NCBI GenBank assembly: GCA_020024815.1
Contig: JAHHTE010000022.1
Location: 1-19,499 of the forward strand
Origin: Mailhella sp.
GTDB lineage: Bacteria; Desulfobacterota; Desulfovibrionia; Desulfovibrionales; Desulfovibrionaceae
Length of the DNA stretch: 19,499 nucleotides
Reading direction: 5' to 3'
Below, one piece after another: positions 8,281 to 15,426 of the stretch. Each line of letters starts with the position of its first letter. The first letter of the stretch is position 1. The notes beneath the pieces were generated by a model that had not been told where the DNA came from, ran no database searches, and worked only from the letters and a program-made list of their open reading frames with translations. The translations under genes were made by a program, and so were the position numbers.

Positions 8281-8556
8281 ATGCAAGACATACTTTTAAT
8301 AGCAAAAGCACTAAGCGATGAAAATAGAATACTTTTTTTACAAACCATTGCACAAGGTGAATTATGTGCATGTAAAATTTTAGAAAAATTATCCATAACC
8401 CAACCCACACTTTCCCATCATGCCAAAATACTTGAAAAAGCAAAACTTATAAATACAAGAAAACAAGGCAAATGGTCGCACTATTCCATTAATAAAGAAA
8501 CACTTCAACACTATCAAAACTTTTTACAAGAATTACAAAAAGGACAAAAACAATGA
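8281..8556 (+). CDS. arsR: ArsR-family metalloid-responsive repressor
   Basis: Small winged-helix dimeric repressor (91 residues, normal for the family) that leaves DNA on binding As(III) or a related soft metal. The alpha-3 site reads ELCACKI (27-33) with C29 and C31, close to the ELCVCDL motif of plasmid-type ArsR proteins. The recognition helix region is ITQPTLSHHAKILEKAKLI (about 39-57), followed by a wing containing KQGKWSHYSI. The ATG at 8281 has GAGG about 5 nt upstream. Its stop overlaps the next start by 4 bp (ATGA), so the permease is translationally coupled to its own repressor. The CxC pair points to As(III)/Sb(III) or methylarsenite sensing, although this is inferred from the motif alone. 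Confidence 0.9.
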   Translation: MQDILLIAKALSDENRILFLQTIAQGELCACKILEKLSITQPTLSHHAKILEKAKLINTRKQGKWSHYSINKETLQHYQNFLQELQKGQKQ

Positions 8557-9539
8557 TTTTTGATTTTTTCCAAAATCAAATTTTAGGAATGCATTGGCTT
8601 AATACTTTAATAGGAATTTTATTACAAAAACTTACCATTGATATTCATAGTATTCTTGGTGCAAGTTTACATTTTTTTCTCTATGATTTTATTAAAATAT
8701 CTTTATTACTCTTTATATTAATTTATGCCATTACTTTTATTCAAAGCTATATTCCAGAAGCAAAAGCAAAACAATTATTAGGAAAAAATAATTCTCTTTG
8801 GTCATATATACTATCTGCTCTTATAGGAACGATAACTCCTTTTTGTTCCTGTTCATCTATACCGTTATTTATAGCTTTTGTGGGAGCAAAAATCCCTTTA
8901 GGTATTACTTTTGCTTTTTTAATTTCTTCACCAATGGTAGACTTAGCAAGTCTAATATTATTAAGCAGTATTTTTAATATTCATATTGCAATACTCTATG
9001 TATTATTTGGACTTATTATTGCAATCCTTGGTGGTATACTTATTGATACATTAAAACTTGAAAATCAAATCATTGTACCAACATTCCAAACCCTAAGCCC
9101 TACACTCTTAATCCCTCGCATTACTAAAAAAATGCGACATGAAAAAGCAAAAAACGAAAGTATAAAATTATACAAAAAGCTTTGGAAATACATTGCGTTA
9201 GGCGTTGGTATTGGTGCTTTTATTCATAATATTATTCCAGAACAATACATACTACCAATTTTAGGAAATGATAATCCTTTTAATGTTATACTTGCTGTTC
9301 TTGTTGGCACACCAATATATGCTGATATTTTTGGAACTATTCCCATTGCCGAAGCATTATTGTATAAAGGTGCAAGTCTTGGAACTGTATTAGCTTTTAT
9401 GATGAGTGTTACAACTCTTAGTCTACCTTCAATAGTTATGCTTGGAACAGTTATTAAAAGAAAATTATTATATATTTTTATTACTATTTGTGTAACTGGT
9501 ATTATTATTTCAGGCTATCTTTTTAATTTGATACAATAG
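8553..9539 (+). CDS. UPF0718/ArsP-type membrane permease
   Basis: Inner-membrane protein of 328 residues with about 8 to 10 hydrophobic helices, of the permease family COG0701 (DUF318). Family marks: TPFCSCSSIPLF (95-106) with C98 and C100 in a membrane segment, SSPMVDLAS (125-133), and in the second half GTPIYADIFGTIPIAEAL. Some members (ArsP) export trivalent organoarsenicals such as methylarsenite; others are of unknown substrate. The cysteine pair plus the co-transcribed CxC-type ArsR support soft-metal or arsenical efflux here. It starts at 8553 within the end of arsR and is followed by composite repeat copy B, whose first hairpin could end the transcript. I leave the symbol blank because ArsP cannot be separated from other COG0701 members by eye. 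Confidence 0.88.
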   Translation: MIFDFFQNQILGMHWLNTLIGILLQKLTIDIHSILGASLHFFLYDFIKISLLLFILIYAITFIQSYIPEAKAKQLLGKNNSLWSYILSALIGTITPFCSCSSIPLFIAFVGAKIPLGITFAFLISSPMVDLASLILLSSIFNIHIAILYVLFGLIIAILGGILIDTLKLENQIIVPTFQTLSPTLLIPRITKKMRHEKAKNESIKLYKKLWKYIALGVGIGAFIHNIIPEQYILPILGNDNPFNVILAVLVGTPIYADIFGTIPIAEALLYKGASLGTVLAFMMSVTTLSLPSIVMLGTVIKRKLLYIFITICVTGIIISGYLFNLIQ

Positions 9540-9556
9540 TTGTTATTATTTTTTTC

Positions 9557-9649
9557 TTGAGAGGAGAACTTTTGAAAAAGTTCCCCTCTCAAACTCTCCC
9601 CTCAAAACTTTTTAATCCAAAAAATCTTTTGCAACCAAAAAGAATTTTT
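9557..9649 (+). repeat. Composite double-palindrome repeat, copy B
   Basis: It starts 17 nt after the permease stop. A 17-bp hairpin (9557-9573 with 9576-9592, one wobble) is followed by a spacer with tcaaaactttttaat and then an imperfect A/T palindrome (about 9619-9649, loop gcaacc). The first 60 nt differ from the inverted copy C at about one position. A further partial copy of the spacer in inverse orientation follows (about 9651-9680, aaaatttttgaaagggag). It probably terminates the arsR-permease transcript. Confidence 0.75.
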
Positions 9650-9739
9650 AGGATAAAAATTTTTGAAAGGGAGTTTTAGGGTGTGTTTCTAACTTATTTT
9701 TTTGTTTATATAACATTTTCTTCTTTATTCTACAATTAA

Positions 9740-10231
9740 ATAGTATCACGTTTAATAAGTAGCTTACCCCCACCCGAGCAAGGTGGTAAGCTAACAGGGG
9801 GCAAGCCCCCTAGCGTTGCTGTCTATTTCCCTAAACCTCGTAAACTCGGTATAAGGGAAACGACTTCGTCGCCCTTTGGGTAGCGGCTCTCACCCTTGTA
9901 GAACCCGAGCTTTCCCCCTTACGCTCCATACTTTTATTCTCCTAAATCATAAGTAACAGCTATTTGTTTGGGTTTATAAAGTTTTAGTTTTATAATTTTG
10001 CATACGCTATAAAAATAATCTTATAATATTAGTTAGTTACAAATTGTCTATTCTCGTATAGCTTGCATACAGTTTCACTCTCTGGAAGCGATGAGCGAAG
10101 CGACTTGCTGAAAAAGTGTGAAACAGGGGGGCATTGCTTGGGGGTGAGAGCTAGGGGGGCTTGCCCCCCCGTAAGCTTACCAACCCTGCTCGGGTCTAAG
10201 AGATGAAACCCCTTATAACACCTAATACTAT
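9740..10231. mobile_element. GC-rich, gene-less inverted-repeat element (MITE-like remnant or structured RNA)
   Basis: This 490-bp stretch has no open reading frame of note but has long inverted arms. 9773-9813 matches the reverse complement of 10151-10194 (both contain cccgagca, ggtaagct and a G5-6C..GC5-6 hairpin). 9740-9759 matches the reverse complement of 10212-10231 at 16 of 20 bases. An inner pair, gctctcaccc (9886-9895) and gggtgagagc (10142-10151), is perfect. Further hairpins lie inside the left half (tttccct/agggaaa 9826-9860, cgac-ttc-gtcg 9861-9871). The octamer aatagtat flanks it at 9739-9746 and 10234-10241, possibly a target duplication. The arms are much richer in G and C than the surroundings, and the middle (9930-10070) is AT-rich. 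No transposase is present. It could be a non-autonomous transposable element or a structured non-coding RNA. Confidence 0.45.
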
Positions 10232-10297
10232 GGAATAGTATAATAAAAAGAATTTTATATAAAAAAAATACTATTAAATTAAAAACACACTATTATT

Positions 10298-11497
10298 TTA
10301 TTGTTTTTCTTTGAAAGTTAAAAGTTTTTCTCTGTAATATTCATATTGTTTTTGTCGTTTTTCTATTTCAGCAGGTAAACCTATGCTTAAATCATTGCAC
10401 AATGCGTCAAATTTATCTAATATTTTTACTATGCGTTCTTGTTCCTCAAGGGAGGGGAGAGGGATTTTTATTTTTGATAATTTACTAGGTGAAACTTCTA
10501 TTACCTTTGTTCCTGTAACAATAGTTTTTTTTTGAACTTGAAAAAAATTAGTTTGAAAATAATATGCAATAAATTTAGGCTGTTGAGAATGTTTATAAAT
10601 GGTTGAATGTCCACCAATGGCAATATCTGTATTTCCTAGCCAAACTATTGATTTACAAACATCTTCAATGTTTTCACTTGTTATTGCAATAATTAAATCT
10701 CCAAAACTTGCTTTTTTCAATTTATTATATAGTTCTTTATTAATACAAGTTAAATTATTTGTTACACTTGTATTAAAATATTTATATATTTGTCCATAAT
10801 GAATACAAGGGTAACCTGTTGTTACAAAATCTTTTTTTTGTAATCCATTTCCTCGTATAAATGTTCCTATATCTCCTAATGTAACCCATTCAACATTATC
10901 ATTAAAAGTAAATAATTTTTCTCTATAATATTCATATTGTTTTTTTCTAAGTGTAAGCTCTGTTGTAAGCTCTGTTGTAAGCTCTGTTGTAAGCTCTGTA
11001 AATGTGTCTAAAATGCGTACAATTTCTTTTTGTACTTCAAGGGGAGGGAGAGGGATAAGAAAGTTTTTTATTTGATTAGAATTAATAGCCTCAAACGTTG
11101 CTCCAATTGAATTCTTTTTTAAATTTATTTGATTTTGCTTTATAAAATAAAAGATAAACTTATTTAGAATAGTTTCACTACCATTTATAGAACAAAGTCC
11201 TCGACCAATACAAACTTTATTTTTAGTTATATTAATGTCACCAACAGGAGCTCTAACACTCATTACTAAACTATCTATATTTGCAAATTTAATTGGTTTA
11301 TTAGAAAAAATATTAGAAGATCCTAAATAAATATCTTTAAAAAATGATTTACCTTGATGAAACTCAATTCCATGATTGGAATTTAAAGTATCTCCTTTAG
11401 GTGATACCCCCATTATTATTTCTGCTACTTCCCCTAATTTTTTATATTCAACGCCATTAGGGCAAAGCTCTTGTATTAATTCTTCAAGTTTAGACAT
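10298..11497 (-). CDS. hsdS: Type I restriction-modification specificity subunit (orphan HsdS)
   Basis: DNA-recognition subunit of a type I restriction-modification system; it directs HsdM/HsdR to a split target. The 399 residues show the HsdS duplication: a first target-recognition domain (about 20-150) ending in IPLPPLEVQKEIVRILD, a central conserved helix with KKQYEYYREKLFTF, a second recognition domain (about 200-340) ending in IPLPSLEEQERIVKILDKFD, and a terminal helix with RQKQYEYYREKLLTF. The spacer helix holds four TELT units (residues 167-182) from a 12-bp DNA repeat. In EcoR124-type enzymes the number of such repeats sets the gap between the two half-sites. The start is the ATG at 11497; a TTG four codons upstream is less likely. 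No hsdM or hsdR is in the window, so it depends on partners elsewhere or is a silent cassette. The flanking GC-rich element suggests acquisition. Confidence 0.92.
   Translation of the reverse strand: MSKLEELIQELCPNGVEYKKLGEVAEIIMGVSPKGDTLNSNHGIEFHQGKSFFKDIYLGSSNIFSNKPIKFANIDSLVMSVRAPVGDINITKNKVCIGRGLCSINGSETILNKFIFYFIKQNQINLKKNSIGATFEAINSNQIKNFLIPLPPLEVQKEIVRILDTFTELTTELTTELTTELTLRKKQYEYYREKLFTFNDNVEWVTLGDIGTFIRGNGLQKKDFVTTGYPCIHYGQIYKYFNTSVTNNLTCINKELYNKLKKASFGDLIIAITSENIEDVCKSIVWLGNTDIAIGGHSTIYKHSQQPKFIAYYFQTNFFQVQKKTIVTGTKVIEVSPSKLSKIKIPLPSLEEQERIVKILDKFDALCNDLSIGLPAEIEKRQKQYEYYREKLLTFKEKQ
10953..11000 (-). repeat. Four tandem 12-bp units in hsdS (TELT repeats)
   Basis: The plus-strand unit gtaagctctgtt occurs four times in a row (10953-11000), the last with one changed base. 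It encodes TELT x4 in the spacer helix of HsdS. Because the unit is 12 bp, gain or loss keeps the frame and changes helix length by four residues. Confidence 0.93.
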
Positions 11498-11759
11498 TGG
11501 TAATCTCAAATTATTTTTGTATTTTCTTTATTTATTATACTATTACATAATATCAAATAATACAAGGAAGTTCACGCCTTGAAACTTGAGCAAAGAAGCA
11601 ACTTTTTAGAATAGAATGTTAAAAGGCTTGTGTTCTTTTTTCCATAGTATTTTTATTATTTGCTGTATGATTCAAACAGCTTTTTTATACTATTATACGC
11701 TTATATCCATTTATTAACTTTGTAATTTTAAGTTAATAAGATAATAATATATAATTAAA
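11498..11759. other. Intergenic region upstream of hsdS
   Basis: No gene is visible. On the minus strand TTGTAT (11560-11565), 17 bp, TAGTAT (11537-11542) is a weak candidate promoter for hsdS, overlapped by TATAAT (11534-11539). The rest is AT-rich without an obvious structure. The region lies between hsdS and the end of the TRAP operon, both on the minus strand. Confidence 0.35.
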
Positions 11760-11852
11760 AAAAGCTCTTTTGTACACAAAAGAGCTTTTGAATTAAAAAG
11801 TTTTGAAGGGAGAGTTTGAGAGGGGAACTTTTTCAAAAGTTCTCCTCTCAAA
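11760..11852 (-). repeat. Composite double-palindrome repeat, copy C
   Basis: Read on the minus strand: a 17-bp hairpin with one wobble (about 11816-11852), a spacer with tcaaaactttttaat, then a 14-bp-stem palindrome (11760-11773 with 11776-11789). It lies just beyond the TRAP operon terminator. Compared with copy A, the smaller palindrome carries an extra paired G/C on both arms, a covarying change that supports selection on the hairpin. Confidence 0.78.
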
Positions 11853-11874
11853 AAAGTAAAAACAAAAATAAAAA

Positions 11875-11901
11875 CAAAAAAGGCAGAGTTTCCTCTGCCT
11901 T
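11875..11901 (-). terminator. Rho-independent terminator of the TRAP operon
   Basis: On the minus strand, 26 nt after the dctP stop, a 9-bp stem (aaggcagag / ctctgcctt, 11880-11888 with 11893-11901) with a GAAA-type tetraloop is followed by a T run. It is a textbook intrinsic terminator. Confidence 0.9.
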
Positions 11902-11926
11902 ATAAATTTTAGCTAATCACAATGGA

Positions 11927-12934
11927 TTATTTATTCCATTCTGGTTTACCTAAAGCTCTTAAGTATTCGTTGATAGCTTCCTTACCACCTACGAAATCAG
12001 CCATTTCAGGCCATACTTTTTCGTAAGCTGCTTTCATCCATTGATCTTCATCTTCAAGGGTTGAAACAGTGAGACCTGCAGCGATAAGAGCTTCTTTAGC
12101 CTTAGAACCATCGGTCTTTTGGTATTGTAATACTTGGTCTTGAGCGTACTTACCAGCTTCAATCATAAGAGCTTGTTCTTCTGGGCTCATTTTACGGAAT
12201 ACACGTTCACTTACAACGATTGGTTGGATTTGGTAGGTGTAATGAACTTCAGTTAAGTATTTTTGGTTAGCTTCTAAGAATTTCATTGCTTGGAAACCAA
12301 TGTAACCATAGCATTGACCGTCTACAACGCCTTGTTGTAAAGCTGTAAAGGTTTCAGACCAAGAAATAGGGGTTGGGCTACCACCAAAAGCTTTATAAGA
12401 AGCAATAAGAACTGCTGATTGTGGAACACGGAATTTTAAGCCGTTCATATCAGCCATTTTGGTAATAGGTTTACGGCTGTTGGTAATGAAACGGAAGTCG
12501 CAATAAGTAAAGGTAAGGATACGGAAACCAGCTTTAATAGCATAGCTATTTAAGAGTTCTGCAGGTTTACCAGTTGTACCAGCTACAACTTCATCAAGAT
12601 CTTTCCAAAGATATGGAAGAGTCATAAGACCAAGTCTTTTTTCAAAAGGAACAAGGTTTGCGATACCGCCAACAGCAAATGGAAGAGTTCCTTTTTGAAC
12701 GTTACGGAAACTTTCTGATTCATCACCTAAAGCAGAACCAAAGAATACTTCAATTTTGGTTTGACCATTGGTTTTTTCTTCTACATACTTTTTGAATGCA
12801 GTTGCTGCATAACCTTGTTCAGAATCTTCAGGGTCACCTACTGCCATGTTATAGGTTTTACTGTGAGCCATAAGAGGCATTGCAGGAATGAGCATAGCTG
12901 CTACTGCTAAAGTAAGAAGGCTTTTGAATTTCAT
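11927..12934 (-). CDS. dctP: TRAP transporter periplasmic solute-binding protein (DctP family)
   Basis: Binds an organic acid in the periplasm and delivers it to the DctQM membrane complex. The 335 residues begin with a signal peptide (hydrophobic 4-22, cleavage near MAHS, 22-25). Family marks: an arginine in NGLKFRVPQSA (R169) at the position that normally pairs with the ligand carboxylate, R148 in DFRFITN, and SPTPISWSETFTALQQGVVDGQ (186-207), a signature of the family. The substrate cannot be read from sequence; C4-dicarboxylates, other carboxylates or sulfonates are all possible in this group. The ATG at 12934 has AGGAGA about 8 nt upstream. It is the last gene of the dctQ-dctM-dctP operon, 91 bp after dctM. 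A stem-loop in that gap (12982-13008) may protect a dctP-specific mRNA, since binding proteins are needed in excess. Confidence 0.94.
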   Translation of the reverse strand: MKFKSLLTLAVAAMLIPAMPLMAHSKTYNMAVGDPEDSEQGYAATAFKKYVEEKTNGQTKIEVFFGSALGDESESFRNVQKGTLPFAVGGIANLVPFEKRLGLMTLPYLWKDLDEVVAGTTGKPAELLNSYAIKAGFRILTFTYCDFRFITNSRKPITKMADMNGLKFRVPQSAVLIASYKAFGGSPTPISWSETFTALQQGVVDGQCYGYIGFQAMKFLEANQKYLTEVHYTYQIQPIVVSERVFRKMSPEEQALMIEAGKYAQDQVLQYQKTDGSKAKEALIAAGLTVSTLEDEDQWMKAAYEKVWPEMADFVGGKEAINEYLRALGKPEWNK

Positions 12935-12981
12935 AAAAACTCTCCTAAATTGTTAGATTGTTATACAATCATAAATATTAT

Positions 12982-13008
12982 CTCTCCAAAACCCCATGAA
13001 TTGGAGAG
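12982..13008 (-). promoter_or_regulatory. Intercistronic stem-loop between dctM and dctP
   Basis: CTCTCCAA (12982-12989) pairs perfectly with TTGGAGAG (13001-13008) around an 11-nt loop. No T run follows on the minus strand, so it does not look like a terminator. A role in mRNA processing or stability is inferred from its position. Confidence 0.55.
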
Positions 13009-13025
13009 CTTATAATTACACTACA

Positions 13026-14318
13026 CTAATCAACTAGATTTGGCAACCATAATACGAGTTGTGGGAAAAGAACTAATATAAGAATTGCAATCATGTTGAT
13101 AGCAACAAGTGGTAATGCCTTTACAGAAATTGCTTCTAAACTTTCGTTTGAAATACCAGAAGCAACGAACATATTTTCGCCAAGTGGAGGTGTTGCAAAA
13201 CCAACAGCACAACAACAAATAAGGATAATACCAAAGTGAATTGGATCTACACCAAAAGCTGTCATAAGTGGTAAAAGAACAGGAGTTACAAGCATGATGA
13301 TTGCAAGAGTTTCCATAAACATACCTAAGAAAAGGAGGAAAACAACAACCATAAGCCATACAACATAAACGTTGTTAGTAAACTCAAGCATCCATTCAGC
13401 AATATAAATAGGTAAGCGGTATGAAGTTAACAAGTACCCAAAAGCTGTTGCAGTGAATACTAAAACAAGAACACGACCAGTAAGCCAAGAAGTTGTTTTA
13501 AGAGAATTCATGAAAGCTTTAAAGGTAAGTTCTTTGTGAACAAATACCCCAATAATTACAGTATAAACAATAGCAACAACAGCAGCTTCTGTTGGTGTAA
13601 AGGTACCTGCATAAATACCACCTAAGATAATAACAGGTGCCATTATAGACCAAAAACCATCTCTTGTAGCTTTTCTAAGAGCAGCTCTTGACCAAGCAAG
13701 ACCTTCAGTTTTCAAATTACGGCAAAGGAAGTAGTGAGCTACACTAAGAGCAAGAGCAATACAAATACCAGGAATAACCCCTGCCATAAACATTTTTGCA
13801 ATACTTTGTTGACCTGTAACCCCATAGATAACCATTGGGATACTTGGTGGGATAATGATACCAATACCACCAGCGGTTGCAGTTGTAGCAGCAGCATACG
13901 CTTTATCATAACCACGACAAGCCATGGCAGGAATCATAAGCATACCAACAGCAGCAGTAGTAGCAGGACCAGAACCAGAAATAGCTCCAAAGAATACGCA
14001 AGCTAATGCTGTTGAAATTGCCAAACCACCAGGAATAGGACCAACGATATTTTCAGCAATATGCACAAGACGTTTTGAAATTCCCGCGGCCTCCATCAAT
14101 GCCCCTGCCAGAACGAAACAAGGCAGAGCCATAAGAGGGAAAGCAGTAAGGTTTGCAAAGGCTTTTTCAATCATAATACTGATACTAATATCAAGTAAGA
14201 AAAAGCAGGACATTGTAGCAATACCAAGAGCAACCATGATAGGGCTACCGATAAGTAAGAGAGCAAAGAATACTACAAAGAGTACAGCTCCAATCATTCC
14301 AGGTGTCATTTCTAGCAT
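13026..14318 (-). CDS. dctM: TRAP transporter large permease (DctM family)
   Basis: Main transport subunit, driven by a sodium or proton gradient and fed by the binding protein. The 430 residues and about 12 hydrophobic helices match the family. Recognisable stretches: GSPIMVALGIA near the N terminus, FFGAISGSGPATTAAVG with the adjacent MIPAMACRGYD, GGIGIIIPPSIPMVIYGV, FTPTEAAVVAIVY and GFATPPLGENMFVASGIS. The ATG at 14318 overlaps the dctQ stop by 7 bp and has AGGAGAGG upstream, so the two are translationally coupled. It is followed by dctP after 91 bp. Confidence 0.95.
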   Translation of the reverse strand: MLEMTPGMIGAVLFVVFFALLLIGSPIMVALGIATMSCFFLLDISISIMIEKAFANLTAFPLMALPCFVLAGALMEAAGISKRLVHIAENIVGPIPGGLAISTALACVFFGAISGSGPATTAAVGMLMIPAMACRGYDKAYAAATTATAGGIGIIIPPSIPMVIYGVTGQQSIAKMFMAGVIPGICIALALSVAHYFLCRNLKTEGLAWSRAALRKATRDGFWSIMAPVIILGGIYAGTFTPTEAAVVAIVYTVIIGVFVHKELTFKAFMNSLKTTSWLTGRVLVLVFTATAFGYLLTSYRLPIYIAEWMLEFTNNVYVVWLMVVVFLLFLGMFMETLAIIMLVTPVLLPLMTAFGVDPIHFGIILICCCAVGFATPPLGENMFVASGISNESLEAISVKALPLVAINMIAILILVLFPQLVLWLPNLVD

Positions 14319-14866
14319 TCTTCTACCTCTCCTGAGTCTTTAAGAGCTTTTTTACTTTCTTCCATAGCTTCTTGGTCAGGGTCAGCAATATCTATTTTGA
14401 AAATGTATTTCATTACATTTACTTGAATAATACGTATTGCCATAAGTGTAAAGCTAAGAGGGAATACAAGATACACATATCCCAAATCCCAGTCCAATGC
14501 AGGGGTATAATAAGGAAATTCTCTAAGGTCTAATACAGCTAAATAACCATAATAAGCCATTACAAGAGAGAAAACGATCCAAATCATATCACTTACAAAT
14601 AAAAAAGTATTTGTAACCCATTGAGGTGCTTTTAAAAATTGAACTGTTACACGGTTCAAAGCACAAAGACGCGTTGCATAACAAGCACCAAACAAAATAA
14701 ACCAAATAAACGCAAAACGTGCAATTTCTTCTGTCCAAGACAAAGACATATTAATTTGTCTTAAAACAATTTGAAGAAAAATTACAAGCACGAAAAAAAC
14801 TAATAATGCTTGGCACAAGTAGCTTTCAAAATGGTCCAAAAATGCTTTCACAGCTTTTTTAAACAT
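14312..14866 (-). CDS. dctQ: TRAP transporter small permease (DctQ family)
   Basis: Small membrane subunit of the TRAP transporter, 184 residues with four hydrophobic helices (near 15-35, 45-70, 85-108 and 128-150). Family marks: RQINMSLSWTEEIARFAFIWFILFGACYATR in the first half (TEE-A-R-F core) and YVYLVFPLSFTLMAIRIIQ in the last helix. The C-terminal tail is acidic and soluble. The ATG at 14866 has a strong GGAGGAG upstream. It is the first gene of the operon and is preceded by a leader of about 310 nt (promoter 15188-15216) with a terminator-like hairpin close to its ribosome site. Confidence 0.93.
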   Translation of the reverse strand: MFKKAVKAFLDHFESYLCQALLVFFVLVIFLQIVLRQINMSLSWTEEIARFAFIWFILFGACYATRLCALNRVTVQFLKAPQWVTNTFLFVSDMIWIVFSLVMAYYGYLAVLDLREFPYYTPALDWDLGYVYLVFPLSFTLMAIRIIQVNVMKYIFKIDIADPDQEAMEESKKALKDSGEVEEC

Positions 14867-14892
14867 GAAATCTCCTCCAATTACAAACCAAA

Positions 14893-14928
14893 AAAGCTCA
14901 CAACACTTTTTATTGTGCCATGAGCTTT
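14893..14928 (-). promoter_or_regulatory. Terminator-like hairpin in the TRAP operon leader (candidate attenuator)
   Basis: On the minus strand AAAGCTCA (RNA sense; plus 14921-14928) pairs with TGAGCTTT (plus 14893-14900), with a further inner pairing CACAA/TTGTG, and a run of T follows at once. The hairpin ends about 17 nt before the dctQ ribosome site and about 250 nt after the predicted start of transcription. Such an intrinsic terminator inside a 5' leader suggests conditional termination. It could instead end a small upstream RNA. Confidence 0.5.
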
Positions 14929-15187
14929 AATACTGCAAATGTTTGAACATAGGATTCATTTGAAAATATGGTGCACCCGTGCGTCCCCCTTGCACTTGCA
15001 AAACAACGTGTTTCTGTTGTTCTTATAAGAATTTGTGAAAAATTTCTAATAACCATATAAACTTACCCTAAAAAACAAATACTACGCTCAACCATTCTAA
15101 AGTATTAATAAAATAGTCTAAAAAACTAAAGAAATCACCCTTTTGAAAATATCAAAAAAAATGATTTTCCTTACAGCTCTTAAGGTA

Positions 15188-15216
15188 AATTTATCTAATT
15201 GTTCTTTTTATGTCAA
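15188..15216 (-). promoter_or_regulatory. Sigma-70 promoter of the TRAP operon
   Basis: On the minus strand a perfect TTGACA (15211-15216), 17 bp, TAAATT (15188-15193). Transcription would start near 15180, giving a leader of about 310 nt before dctQ. Confidence 0.6.
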
Positions 15217-15426
15217 GTTCTTTTTCTCAAATTTATCTATCCTTAAGTAAGTTAGAAACAACTCAAAAAAAAAACATTATTCAATATTTCTTATATTTTC
15301 AATAAATTATGAACGCTATCTTTTTACTTATATTTTAAAAATTTTTTTTAATCACTGTTTCTTTGCTTTCTTTTTATTAAAACATACGTTATTATTAAAT
15401 ATAGTTTATAATATAATAGGATAATT
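15217..15426. other. Region upstream of rlmN
   Basis: AT-rich, with no gene. Overlapping TATAAT boxes (15407-15412 and 15412-15417) lie just before the rlmN ribosome site, but no good -35 element is at the right distance. If used, the leader would be only a few nucleotides long. Confidence 0.3.

Noticed and set aside
10953..11000. CRISPR-like short tandem repeat
   Set aside because: Units are contiguous with no spacers and are in frame inside hsdS (TELT repeats).
13924..14343. 139-residue plus-strand reading frame opposite dctM/dctQ
   Set aside because: Shadow of well-supported membrane-protein genes; no family features and no ribosome site.
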